A stretch of DNA of 9,230 bases from JANXAZ01 sp037446605. GTDB lineage: Bacteria > Pseudomonadota > Alphaproteobacteria > Geminicoccales > Geminicoccaceae. This document shows, one piece after another, positions 1-6,290 of the stretch; the stretch's first letter is position 1; the number at the start of each line of letters is the position of its first letter. The position numbers and the translations under genes are program-made. The stretch is from positions 1 through 9,230 of the forward strand of contig JBBIIE010000140.1 of assembly GCA_037446605.1 (NCBI GenBank), given 5' to 3'. The notes beneath the pieces are model-generated. The model had not been told where the DNA came from. It did no database searches and worked only from the letters and a program-made list of their open reading frames with translations.

Positions 1-566
1 CCCTCGAGGGGGGTCTGGAGCCGGGCCGGCTCGACGATCCGGCGGGCGCGCTCGAGCTCGGCCGGCGGGTCGCCGAGCGGCTGGCGCGCGCCGGCCGCGG
101 CCGCGTCCAGGCGGTGCGCGACGAGGCCGGCGGGCTGGTCCTGCACGTCCTGCGGGGTGACCGGCGCGAGCGGCATCGGCTCGATCCCGCGGTCGCGCGC
201 AGCCACGAGGCGCGGCGCCTGGCCGAGCTGCTGACGCCGCTTTCCGGCCCGCTCGGCCGGCCGGCGCGGCTCGAGCGCAAGGGCCAGGGGCGCGACGTGC
301 ACGGCGCCCAGGACCTGCTCCAGGCGCTCCTCGAGGGTGCCAAGAAGGGCCTCGCCATCCAGCGCTACAAGGGGCTCGGCGAGATGAACCCGGAGCAGCT
401 CTGGGAGACCACGCTCGATCCGGCGCACCGCTCCCTCCTGCAGGTCCGGATCGAGCACGCCGACGAGGCGGACGAGATCTTCTCGACACTCATGGGCGAC
501 GTGGTCGATCCGCGTCGCGAGTTCATCCAGGAGAACGCGCTCAAGGTCGTCAACCTGGACGTGTGA
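1..566 (+). CDS. gyrB: DNA gyrase subunit B, C-terminal part (5' end outside window)
   Basis: This is the last 187 codons of a type IIA topoisomerase B subunit, read in the frame starting at base 3. GyrB is the ATPase subunit of gyrase, which introduces negative supercoils with GyrA. The family hallmark QRYKGLGEMNPEQLW begins at base 360. It is followed by the conserved tail containing TTLDP, DADEIFSTLMGD-like residues, DPRREFI and a terminal NLDV. That ending is what I expect of GyrB rather than ParE in alphaproteobacteria. The start and the ATPase domain lie upstream of the window. The stop at 564-566 lies inside the 3' end of the convergent regulator gene, so the two genes overlap tail to tail by 17 bases. 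ParE is the only realistic alternative, and the tail argues against it. Confidence 0.95.
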   Translation, partial: LEGGLEPGRLDDPAGALELGRRVAERLARAGRGRVQAVRDEAGGLVLHVLRGDRRERHRLDPAVARSHEARRLAELLTPLSGPLGRPARLERKGQGRDVHGAQDLLQALLEGAKKGLAIQRYKGLGEMNPEQLWETTLDPAHRSLLQVRIEHADEADEIFSTLMGDVVDPRREFIQENALKVVNLDV

Positions 567-1107
567 GCGGCTCGGGCGCGCTGCGCCGACGGCGCGCCAG
601 ATGGCGGTAGAGCGCCTCGGGCGTCACGCCGAGCTCGGCGGCGAGCTCGTGCCAGCGGCCGCGTGGCGGGAGCACGCCCCCGCTCACCGCGAGCCAGGCC
701 TCGAGCCGTTCGGCGAGGCGGGGCAGGGCCAGGATCTCCGCCCGCTGCCGCGCCGACTGCACGTCGCGGGCGAGCCGTGCGGCCCAGGCGAGCGCGAGCT
801 CGGGGCGGGCCGCCAGCCGGGCGCGCGCGTCCGCCACCGCCAGGGCCCGCGTGCGGAGCTCCGTCGCCGCCTCGCCGTCGCAATGGTAGCGCTCGGCGAA
901 CAGCGAGGCCTCGGCGAGCACCGCCCCGGGACCGGCCCGCTGCAGCACGATCCGCCCGCCGTCCGGCCGGTGCCGCACGAGGCGGGCCTCGCCCGCCACC
1001 ACCCGATGCAGGACGAGCACGGGATCGCCGCTGGCGAACAGCCGCTCGCCCGGGGCGAAGCTGCGCGGCCGGCCGGCGGCGAAGAGCTCGGCGAGCGCCT
1101 CCGACAT
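550..1107 (-). CDS. Crp/Fnr-family transcriptional regulator (185 aa)
   Basis: This is a small one-component regulator of the Crp/Fnr superfamily. Residues ~8-95 read as a cyclic-nucleotide-type sensor beta barrel, with a PGERLFASGD turn and a GAVLAEASLF stretch. A long helical dimerisation segment covers ~103-135. A winged helix-turn-helix covers ~152-175, where LAAELGVTPEALYRHLAR is typical of the DNA-recognition helices. It is shorter than Crp (~210 aa) or FNR (~250 aa). It lacks FNR's N-terminal cysteine cluster and the RSA cAMP-binding motif. Its only cysteine is Cys76, in an RYHCD motif where cNMP-binding members contact ligand. I chose the ATG at 1107 because it sits directly before the sensor domain. 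An in-frame ATG at 1176 would overlap the start of the divergent gene. Being head-to-head with a metal-sensor-type periplasmic protein suggests it may regulate that gene. The ligand is unknown. Confidence 0.86.
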   Translation of the reverse strand: MSEALAELFAAGRPRSFAPGERLFASGDPVLVLHRVVAGEARLVRHRPDGGRIVLQRAGPGAVLAEASLFAERYHCDGEAATELRTRALAVADARARLAARPELALAWAARLARDVQSARQRAEILALPRLAERLEAWLAVSGGVLPPRGRWHELAAELGVTPEALYRHLARRRRSAPEPLTRPG

Positions 1108-1174
1108 GATCCCGGTCGTGTGCGGGCGGCGCGGCGCGTGGCAAGGACGGCCGGTCCCGCAACGGAGAGCCGTC
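1108..1174. promoter_or_regulatory. Divergent promoter region between the Crp/Fnr-type regulator and the Spy-like gene
   Basis: These 67 bases must hold the 5' signals of both divergent genes unless transcripts start inside the coding sequences. A clear ribosome-binding site, GGAGAG at 1164-1169, lies 5 bases before the ATG at 1175. It is flanked by inverted arms GACGGC (1146-1151) and GCCGTC (1169-1174), which could fold around it. I see no convincing FNR/Crp box (TTGAT-N4-ATCAA type) and no strong sigma-70 hexamers. The regulatory role is inferred from geometry. Confidence 0.4.
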
Positions 1175-1768
1175 ATGCGACGCCGAGCCCTCGCCCTCCT
1201 CCTCGCCGTCGGCACCGCCGGGTCCGCGGCGGCCCAGCATGCCGGGCACGTCCCGGCTGCACCCTGTGCCGGGCAGCAGGCACGGGCGGTCACGAGCTTC
1301 TCGGAGGAGGATCTGGCCGAGCTGCGCCGCGGCGGCGGCTGGGGTCTCGCCAAGCCCGCCGAGCTCAACGGCTATCCCGGCCCGGCCCATCTCCTGGAGC
1401 TCGCCCGCGAGCTCGATCCCTCGGCCGAGCAGGAGGCGCGCATCCGCGAGGTGTTCGAGGGGATGCAGCGGCAGGCGGTGGCCGCGGGCGAGCGGCTGGT
1501 CGAGGCGGAGGCGGCGCTCGATGCGGCCTTCCGCGAGCGCCGCGTCACCCGCGACGCCCTCGAGGACCTGCTCGCACGGGCCGAGGCGGCGCGGCGCACG
1601 CTCCGCTTCGTCCATCTGGAGGCGCATCTGTCGATGCCGGCCCTGCTCACCCCGCGGCAGATCGCCCGCTACGAGGAGCTGCGTGGCTACCGGGCGCCCG
1701 GATGCGCCGGCGGCCCGCCGCCCGGGCACGACCCGGTGACGTGGCGGCGGCACATGGGCTGCGGCTAG
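1175..1768 (+). CDS. Secreted Spy/CpxP/ZraP-like periplasmic protein with LTxxQ motif
   Basis: This is a predicted periplasmic helical protein of 197 aa, resembling the Spy/CpxP chaperones and the CnrR/ZraP-type metal-resistance sensors. The N-terminus MRRRALALLLAVGTAGSAAAQ is a classic Sec signal peptide with likely cleavage near residues 20-21. A His-rich HAGH follows at once. The mature part has an AELNGYPGP segment (~62-70), then long Glu/Arg/Ala-rich helices (~72-165) containing the family motif LTPRQ at 158-162. The tail carries His, Met and Cys (GHDP, RRHMGCG). Cys31, Cys177 and Cys196 together with these histidines could bind metal, but that is inference. The ATG at 1175 is supported by GGAGAG five bases upstream and by the signal peptide starting exactly there. 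It is divergent from the Crp/Fnr-type gene. Whether it acts as chaperone, metal sensor or anti-sigma partner cannot be decided from sequence alone. Confidence 0.8.
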   Translation: MRRRALALLLAVGTAGSAAAQHAGHVPAAPCAGQQARAVTSFSEEDLAELRRGGGWGLAKPAELNGYPGPAHLLELARELDPSAEQEARIREVFEGMQRQAVAAGERLVEAEAALDAAFRERRVTRDALEDLLARAEAARRTLRFVHLEAHLSMPALLTPRQIARYEELRGYRAPGCAGGPPPGHDPVTWRRHMGCG

Positions 1769-1776
1769 CAGCCGCC
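1757..1776. terminator. Possible short hairpin between convergent stops
   Basis: The stop codons of the Spy-like gene (1766-1768) and of the ABC ATPase (1777-1779) are only 8 bases apart. GGCTGC (1757-1762) pairs with GCAGCC (1768-1773). An overlapping alternative pairs GCGGCT (1761-1766) with AGCCGC (1770-1775). Either gives a 6-bp GC-rich stem that could act in both directions. There is no T-run on either side, so the terminator role is weakly supported. Confidence 0.3.
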
Positions 1777-2607
1777 TCAGTCGTAGGAGTGGCCGGCTCT
1801 GAGGCCGTCGCGGACGCGTTGCGCGACCTCGAGGAACTCGGGGGTGTCGCGGATGTCGAGCGGCCGGTCGGCGGGGAGCGGACTGTCGATCACCTCGAGG
1901 ATCCGCCCGGGCCGGGGCGACATGACCACGATCCGGGTGGCGAGATAGACCGCCTCGGCGATCGAGTGGGTCACGAACAGGACGGTCTTCTTGGTCTTGC
2001 GCCAGAGCCCGTGCAGCTCCTGGTTGAGCCGGTCGCGCGTGATCTCGTCGAGCGCGCCGAAGGGCTCGTCCATGAGGAGGATGTCGGGCTCGAAGGAGAG
2101 GGCGCGGGCGATCGACACCCTTTGCTGCATGCCGCCCGAGAGCTGCCAGGGATAGTGGCGGGCGAAGCCGTCGAGCTCGACCAGCGAGAGCCACCGTCGG
2201 GCGCGCGCCGCCCGTTCGGCCGGCGGCACGCCCATGATCTCGAGCGGCAGGGTGACGTTCCGCTCGACCGTGCGCCAGGGATAGAGCGCCGGCGCCTGGA
2301 ACACGTAGCCGTAGCGGCGGGCGAGGCGGGCCTGGCGCGGCTCCAGACCCTCGACGAGGAGCCGACCCGAGGTCGGCTGCTCGAGGTCGGCGACGAGCCG
2401 AAGGAAGGTCGTCTTGCCGCAGCCCGAGGGCCCGATCAGCGCCACGAAGGCACCGGGCTCGATCGAGAGATCGACACCGGTCAGCGCCACCACCGGCCCC
2501 GCCGGGGCTTGGAAGGTGAGGCCGAGCCCGCGCGCCTCGACCGCCGGCCGCGGACCGTCGGGCGGCGGCGCCGCGGGCTCCAGCACCCCCGCCGCGACCG
2601 CGCTCAC
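1777..2607 (-). CDS. ABC transporter ATP-binding protein, NitT/TauT (SsuB/TauB-like) type
   Basis: This is a cytoplasmic ATPase subunit of an importer of the nitrate/sulfonate/taurine/pyrimidine-precursor class, 276 aa. The nucleotide-binding domain is complete: Walker A GPSGCGKTT (59-67), Q-loop Gln104 in FQAPAL, signature LSGGMQQ (156-162), Walker B ILLMDEP (176-182), D-loop ALDE and switch His214 in VTHS. The chosen start is a GTG at 2607 that overlaps the stop of the upstream amidohydrolase (GTGA), so translation is probably coupled. An in-frame GTG at 2586, preceded by a G-rich stretch, is the alternative. No permease or substrate-binding gene lies on either side: the next gene downstream is convergent and the operon upstream holds only the amidohydrolase. 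The partner subunits must be encoded elsewhere. Substrate uptake related to N-carbamoyl compounds or pyrimidine breakdown is inferred from the coupling. Confidence 0.92.
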   Translation of the reverse strand: MSAVAAGVLEPAAPPPDGPRPAVEARGLGLTFQAPAGPVVALTGVDLSIEPGAFVALIGPSGCGKTTFLRLVADLEQPTSGRLLVEGLEPRQARLARRYGYVFQAPALYPWRTVERNVTLPLEIMGVPPAERAARARRWLSLVELDGFARHYPWQLSGGMQQRVSIARALSFEPDILLMDEPFGALDEITRDRLNQELHGLWRKTKKTVLFVTHSIAEAVYLATRIVVMSPRPGRILEVIDSPLPADRPLDIRDTPEFLEVAQRVRDGLRAGHSYD

Positions 2608-3860
2608 TCGGCCTTGGCGAGCTCGAGGGCCGCCTGCAGGAGCACCTGACAGCCGGCCGCCATGTGCTCGGGCTCGGCCCACTCCTCCTCGTTGTGGCTG
2701 AGGCCGTCCCTGCACGGCACGAAGACCATCGCGGTCGGGACGACCCGGGCGGTGTAGCAGGAATCGTGGCCCGGCCCCGAGACCATCTCGCGCCAGGAAT
2801 AGCCGCCCTCGACCGCCGCGGTGCGCACCGCCGCGACGCAGCGCGGGTCGAACCGCACCGAGGGGAAGTGCCAGATCTGCTGCAGCTCGTGCGGCAGCGA
2901 ATCGCGCGCGCAGGCCTCGGCCAGGATCGCGCGCAGGCGCTGGTCGAGCTCGGCCAGCACGGCGTCGTCCGGATGGCGCATGTCGACGGTGAAGAAGACG
3001 CTGCCCGGGATGACGTTGCGCGAGGGCTTGGCGATCTCCAGCACACCCACCGTGATCACGGCGTCCGGCCCGTGCTCGCGCGCCAGCGCGTCGAGCGCGG
3101 TCACCACCCTGGCCGCCGCCACGAGCGCGTCCTTGCGCCGCGGCATCGGCGTCGAGCCGGCATGGCTCTCCTTGCCGGTGATCGTCGCCTCGTACCAGCG
3201 CTGCCCCTGGGCGCCGAGGACCACCCCGATCGTCTTGCCCTCGGCCTCGAGGATCGGGCCCTGCTCGATGTGCAGCTCCAGATGCGCCTTCCAGCCGCCG
3301 GGCGCCGGCGCGCAGGGCCGGTCGCCCTTGTAGCCGATCCGCTCGAGCTCGTCGCCGAAGCGCTTGCCCTCGCGATCGGTGCGCGCGTAGGCGAAGTCCT
3401 TCGTGAACGCGCCGCCGAACACGCCCGAAGCGAGCATCGCCGGGGCGAAGCGGGTGCCCTCCTCGTTGGTCCAGTTGACCACGAGGATCGGATGATCGGT
3501 CTCGTAGCCGGCGTCGTTGAGCGTGCGGACGATCTCGAGGCCGGCGAGCACACCTCCCACCCCATCGAACCTGCCGCCCGTGGGCTGGGTGTCGAGATGG
3601 CTGCCGATCGCCACCGGCGGCAGGTCGGGTCGCCTCCCGGGCCGCAGGGCCATCATGTTGCCCATCTCGTCGACCGTGACGGTGCAGCCGGCCGCCTCGC
3701 ACCAGCGCCTGAAGAGGTCGCGGCCCTGCCGGTCGAGGTCGGTCAGGGTCTGGCGGTTGCAGCCCCCCTTGGGCGTGGCCCCGATCTTCGCCATCTCCAT
3801 GAGCGAGTCCCAGTAACGCTGGGCGTCGATCCGCAGATTGCCGGCCTTGGTCGAGCTCAC
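2604..3860 (-). CDS. M20-family Zn-dependent N-carbamoyl amidohydrolase (HyuC/AmaB/PydC/AllC type)
   Basis: This is a cytoplasmic metal-dependent amidohydrolase of 418 aa, the usual length for the hydantoinase/carbamoylase amidase family. Members cleave N-carbamoyl-L-amino acids, N-carbamoyl-beta-alanine (beta-ureidopropionase) or allantoate, releasing CO2 and ammonia. Visible metal-site motifs are GSHLDTQPTGGRFDG (His88, Asp99), NEEGTRF (Glu133/134), LHIEQGPILE (His197) and GLSHNEEEW (His389). The dimerisation-domain segments ESHAGSTPM, RNVIPG and SGPGHDSCYTA are also present. The GTG start at 3860 is preceded by a strong GGGAGGG Shine-Dalgarno. The in-frame ATG at 3920 would add 20 atypical residues. 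The gene overlaps the ABC ATPase start by 4 bases, forming a two-gene operon, with a divergent LysR gene upstream. The sequence reads closest to beta-ureidopropionase/carbamoylase members, but substrate specificity cannot be assigned. No dihydropyrimidinase or dihydropyrimidine dehydrogenase is in the window. Confidence 0.9.
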   Translation of the reverse strand: MSSTKAGNLRIDAQRYWDSLMEMAKIGATPKGGCNRQTLTDLDRQGRDLFRRWCEAAGCTVTVDEMGNMMALRPGRRPDLPPVAIGSHLDTQPTGGRFDGVGGVLAGLEIVRTLNDAGYETDHPILVVNWTNEEGTRFAPAMLASGVFGGAFTKDFAYARTDREGKRFGDELERIGYKGDRPCAPAPGGWKAHLELHIEQGPILEAEGKTIGVVLGAQGQRWYEATITGKESHAGSTPMPRRKDALVAAARVVTALDALAREHGPDAVITVGVLEIAKPSRNVIPGSVFFTVDMRHPDDAVLAELDQRLRAILAEACARDSLPHELQQIWHFPSVRFDPRCVAAVRTAAVEGGYSWREMVSGPGHDSCYTARVVPTAMVFVPCRDGLSHNEEEWAEPEHMAAGCQVLLQAALELAKAE

Positions 3861-3985
3861 GGGCTTCCCTCCCGAAAAGGCTGCGCGGTCATCCCTCGCG
3901 CCGCGGCGGCGGTCGGTCAAGTTCGAGGTGCCGGGGCTGGACCGGCGGGCGCGGGCGCGGCAGGCTCGGTCGGCGAGGGTACCTC
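3861..3985. promoter_or_regulatory. Divergent amidohydrolase–LysR intergenic region
   Basis: These 125 bases separate the minus-strand amidohydrolase from the plus-strand LysR gene, the classic geometry for a LysR regulator controlling its divergent neighbour. Shine-Dalgarno sequences are visible at both ends: GGGAGGG read on -, and GAGGG at about 3975-3979 on +. A TTGACC on the minus strand (3915-3920) could be a -35 for the amidohydrolase operon, but no convincing -10 lies at the right distance. I could not pick a clear T-N11-A LysR box. Confidence 0.4.
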
Positions 3986-5077
3986 ATGCGCGACACGGGC
4001 ACGGCGATCGAGACCGACGAGGCGGCACCGGAGGCCGACCGGCCGAGCGCCGAGGTCCGCGCCGCCGGTCCGGTCGAGCGCGTGGCGGACGCACGCGGCC
4101 AGACCCTCGCCGTCACGCTCCATCAGCTGCGGCTCTTCTGGACCCTCGCGCACGCCCGCTCGCTGACCCAGGCCGCCAAGCAGCTCGGCATCTCCCAGCC
4201 GGCCCTCTCCCAGGCCCTCGCCAAGCTCGAAAGGCTCCTGGGGCATCGGCTCGTCGACCGCCAATCGAGCCGGCTCGAGCTCACCGATGCCGGTCGGTTC
4301 CTGTTGGAGCGCGCGGGTCGGCTTCTGGCCGAAGCGGATGCGCTCGAGAGCGGCCTCGCCGCCTACAAGGCCGGGCTGCGCGGCCGTGTCTCGGTGGGCG
4401 CGCTCGCCTCGGTCGCGCGGACGCTCGTGCCGGCGGCGTACGCGGAAGCGCTCCGCAAGGTTCCGGCGCTCGCGCTCGACGTCCACGAGGTCGCGCCCCA
4501 AGAGGCGATCGAAGGCCTCTACGGGCGTACGCTCGAGGTCGCGATCGTCTCCGAGACGGCGGTCGCGAGCGATCATCTGCCCTTCGCCCGCCTGCCGTTG
4601 CGCGAGGACGGCTATGCCCTCGCGGTACCCGAGCGGCTCGGTCTCGACGGGATCGCGGAGCCGGAGCGCGAGCTCCCGGCCGAGCAGCGGGCGGTGCTCG
4701 AACGCACGATCGAGTTCAATTTCGGGACCCTCCACGCCGATCGGATCGCCGAATGGTACCGGCGGGTCCTGCCGCGGGCCCGGACGGTCGCACGCGTGCG
4801 CACCTACGAGACGGCGCTCGCCATGGTCGAGGCCGGCCACGGTGTGGCGCTCGCCCCCCAGCTCACCGCTCAGCTCGCCGGTCGCATGCTGTTCGCCGTT
4901 CGGCTCTACGCGGTGCCGACCATGGAGCGCAGGCTCGTGGCGCTGGTCCCGGGCCATCGTCGGCAGATGGAGCCCTTGCGGACCTTCCTCGAGGCGCTCG
5001 CCGCCACGGCGCCCCGGCTCGAAGTGGTGCCGGCCGCGCCACCGCCGCCTTTCGTCGTCGCGCGCTCGGCCGGCTGA
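3986..5077 (+). CDS. LysR-type transcriptional regulator with N-terminal extension (363 aa)
   Basis: This is a LysR-family DNA-binding regulator. The winged helix-turn-helix begins at about residue 44. FWTLAHARSLTQAAKQLGIS followed by QPALSQALAKLE (to ~82) is textbook, and DRQSSRLELTDAGR forms the wing. A linker helix and a periplasmic-binding-protein-like effector domain follow (~130-345). The protein is ~60 residues longer than the usual ~300, because of a 43-residue acidic/Ala-rich leader and a Pro-rich tail. The ATG at 3986 is supported by GAGGG about 7 bases upstream. A GTG at 4082 (residue 33) would give a more normal length. It is divergent from the amidohydrolase/ABC operon and lies 157 bases upstream of pqqA in the same direction. 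Control of the divergent catabolic genes is the more usual LysR arrangement. Regulation of pqq, or readthrough into it, cannot be excluded. The effector is unknown. Confidence 0.92.
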   Translation: MRDTGTAIETDEAAPEADRPSAEVRAAGPVERVADARGQTLAVTLHQLRLFWTLAHARSLTQAAKQLGISQPALSQALAKLERLLGHRLVDRQSSRLELTDAGRFLLERAGRLLAEADALESGLAAYKAGLRGRVSVGALASVARTLVPAAYAEALRKVPALALDVHEVAPQEAIEGLYGRTLEVAIVSETAVASDHLPFARLPLREDGYALAVPERLGLDGIAEPERELPAEQRAVLERTIEFNFGTLHADRIAEWYRRVLPRARTVARVRTYETALAMVEAGHGVALAPQLTAQLAGRMLFAVRLYAVPTMERRLVALVPGHRRQMEPLRTFLEALAATAPRLEVVPAAPPPPFVVARSAG

Positions 5078-5148
5078 GGGGACGGCGCGCGACCGACCGC
5101 GATCCCGCTGCCCGCTCTCCATAAGCAGGCATGCATGAGCTGGAAAAC

Positions 5149-5177
5149 TTGTCGCACCCGCAGCCCGACACCATACC
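5149..5177 (+). promoter_or_regulatory. Candidate sigma-70 promoter for pqqABCDE
   Basis: TTGTCG (5149-5154, 4 of 6 to TTGACA) is separated by exactly 17 bases from CATACC (5172-5177, matching the ATA core of TATAAT). The -35 is preceded by an A/T-rich AAAAC, unusual in this GC-rich DNA. Transcription would start near 5184, about 50 bases before pqqA. This is pattern recognition only. The correct spacing and position in the 157-base gap between lysR and pqqA make it the best candidate. Confidence 0.45.
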
Positions 5178-5178
5178 C

Positions 5179-5200
5179 CGGAGAGCCGCCCGGCTCTTCG
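5179..5200 (+). other. Inverted repeat upstream of pqqA
   Basis: CGGAGAGCC (5179-5187) and GGCTCTTCG (5192-5200) form a 9-bp stem, with one G-U pair, around a GCCC loop. It lies immediately downstream of the candidate -10 and about 35 bases before the pqqA start. It could be an operator dyad, a 5' leader hairpin, or the terminator of lysR, although there is no T-run after it. The function is not known. Confidence 0.45.
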
Positions 5201-5234
5201 GGTGGCGAACCCAACGCGATCGGGGAGTGGATCG

Positions 5235-5318
5235 ATGCGCAAGAAGTGGACCCGTCCGCAGGTGACCAGCCGTCCCGTCGGGATGGAAGTCACCATGTAC
5301 CTGCCGGCCGAGCTCTGA
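5235..5318 (+). CDS. pqqA: PqqA, ribosomal precursor peptide of PQQ (27 aa)
   Basis: This 27-residue peptide reads MRKKWTRPQVTSRPVG then MEVTMYLPAEL. PqqA is the substrate whose Glu and Tyr are cross-linked, excised and converted to pyrroloquinoline quinone. The diagnostic E-x3-Y pair is present as Glu18 and Tyr22, with the usual basic KKW N-terminus and a PAEL tail. The ATG at 5235 has a strong GGGGAG ribosome-binding site at 5222-5227, seven bases upstream. It is followed after 30 bases by pqqB. It is the first gene of the pqq operon and the only one with its own ATG in a non-overlapping position. That fits a need for more precursor than enzyme, which is inference. The length is slightly above the 23-24 aa common in other bacteria. 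Confidence 0.96.
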   Translation: MRKKWTRPQVTSRPVGMEVTMYLPAEL

Positions 5319-5348
5319 GATCGGCCATCGTCGCCCGCGGAGGCTGCC

Positions 5349-6290
5349 TTGCGCGCGATCGTGCTCGGTGCCGCCGCGGGCGGCGGCTTTCCCCAATGGA
5401 ACGCGGCGAGCGAAGCCTGCCGGCGTGCGCGGGCGGGTGACCCGGCAGCGCGACCGGCCACCCAAGCCGCCCTCGCGGTCTCGGCGGACGGTGCGCGTTG
5501 GGCGGTGATCGAGGCCTCGCCGGACCTGCGCCGGCAGATCGAGGCCACGCCGGCGCTCCACCCGACGCGAGCGCCGCGCTCTTCGCCGATCGCCGCGGTG
5601 ATCCCCACGAACGGCGAGATCGATTCGATCGGCGGCCTCCTGCACCTGCGCGAAGGCACGCCGTTCGCCCTCTACGCCCATCCGCGGATCCTGGCCCTGC
5701 TCGAGGCGAACCCGGTCTTCGAGGTCGTCGACCGGCGGATCGTCCCGCGGCGCTCCTTGCCGCTCGACCGCTGGGTGATGCTCGAAGATGCCGAGGGCGC
5801 GCCGCTCGGGCTCGAGGTCCGCGCCTTCGCGGTGGCCGGCAAGCCGCCGCTGTTCCTCGAGAAAGCCGCGCGCGGAGGCCCGCCTCCCGCACCCGAGCCG
5901 GGCGACGTGATCGGCCTCGAGCTCCGCGCGGCCGGCCGACGGCTCGTCTGGATCGCCAATTGCGGTCGGCTCGATGCGCCCGTTCTGGAGCGCTGCGCCG
6001 GCGCCGACCTCGTCTTCGTCGACGGCACGCTCTGGCGCGACGACGAGCTCCTCGTGGCCGGCATCGCGGCGCGGACCGGCCGCGAGATGGGGCACGTCGC
6101 GATCTCGGGCGAGGAGGGGGTGCTCGCTCGGCTCGGCCCGGTCGCGGCCGGTCGCAAGATCCTCGTCCACGTCAACAACACCAACCCCGTGCTGTTGGCC
6201 GACAGCCCCGAGCGAGCCGCGGTCGAGCGCGCGGGCTTCGAGGTCGCCTCCGACGGCCTCGCGATCGATCTTCCGGGAGGAGAGCCTTGA
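5349..6290 (+). CDS. pqqB: PqqB, PQQ biosynthesis metallo-beta-lactamase-fold protein (313 aa)
   Basis: PqqB is a cytoplasmic protein of the metallo-beta-lactamase fold. In the family it is implicated in a hydroxylation step on the processed Glu-Tyr dipeptide. Signatures in order are GAAAGGGFPQWN (7-18), ASPDLRRQIEATP (56-68), the degenerate metal-motif region TNGEIDSIGGLL (87-98), FVDGTLW (223-229), MGHVAISGEEG (247-257) and HVNNTNPVLL (274-283). The length is normal for PqqB. The start is a TTG at 5349, with GGAGG at 5339-5343 five bases before it, placing the protein start exactly at the expected beta-strand (MRAIVLG). Only one Cys (Cys24) remains of the Cys-rich segment that follows PQWN in many PqqBs. 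Its stop overlaps the pqqC start by 4 bases (TTGA), implying coupled translation. Confidence 0.95.
   Translation: MRAIVLGAAAGGGFPQWNAASEACRRARAGDPAARPATQAALAVSADGARWAVIEASPDLRRQIEATPALHPTRAPRSSPIAAVIPTNGEIDSIGGLLHLREGTPFALYAHPRILALLEANPVFEVVDRRIVPRRSLPLDRWVMLEDAEGAPLGLEVRAFAVAGKPPLFLEKAARGGPPPAPEPGDVIGLELRAAGRRLVWIANCGRLDAPVLERCAGADLVFVDGTLWRDDELLVAGIAARTGREMGHVAISGEEGVLARLGPVAAGRKILVHVNNTNPVLLADSPERAAVERAGFEVASDGLAIDLPGGEP

Noticed and set aside
601..2649. A 682-codon open frame on the plus strand
   Set aside because: It is antisense to the Crp/Fnr-type and ABC ATPase genes and out of frame with the Spy-like gene. It has no recognisable domain and an Arg/Gly/Pro-dominated composition.
365..3046. 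An 893-codon open frame on the minus strand crossing several genes
   Set aside because: It runs through gyrB, the Crp/Fnr-type gene, the Spy-like gene and the ABC/amidohydrolase genes in other frames. Its translation is low-complexity Arg/Ala/Gly/Pro, typical of GC-rich shadow frames.
2604..3920. Upstream ATG start at 3920 for the amidohydrolase
   Set aside because: It would add 20 Arg/Gly-rich residues not expected in the family. The GTG at 3860 has a strong ribosome-binding site and gives the usual ~418-residue length.
5130..5137. CATGCATG palindrome upstream of pqqA
   Set aside because: It is only 8 bases and has no second copy or flanking symmetry that I could see. It is too short to call an operator.
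3917..5659. A 580-codon minus-strand frame opposite LysR and pqqA
   Set aside because: It reads as the complement of the LysR codons, has no domain, and conflicts with clearly recognisable lysR, pqqA and pqqB on the plus strand.
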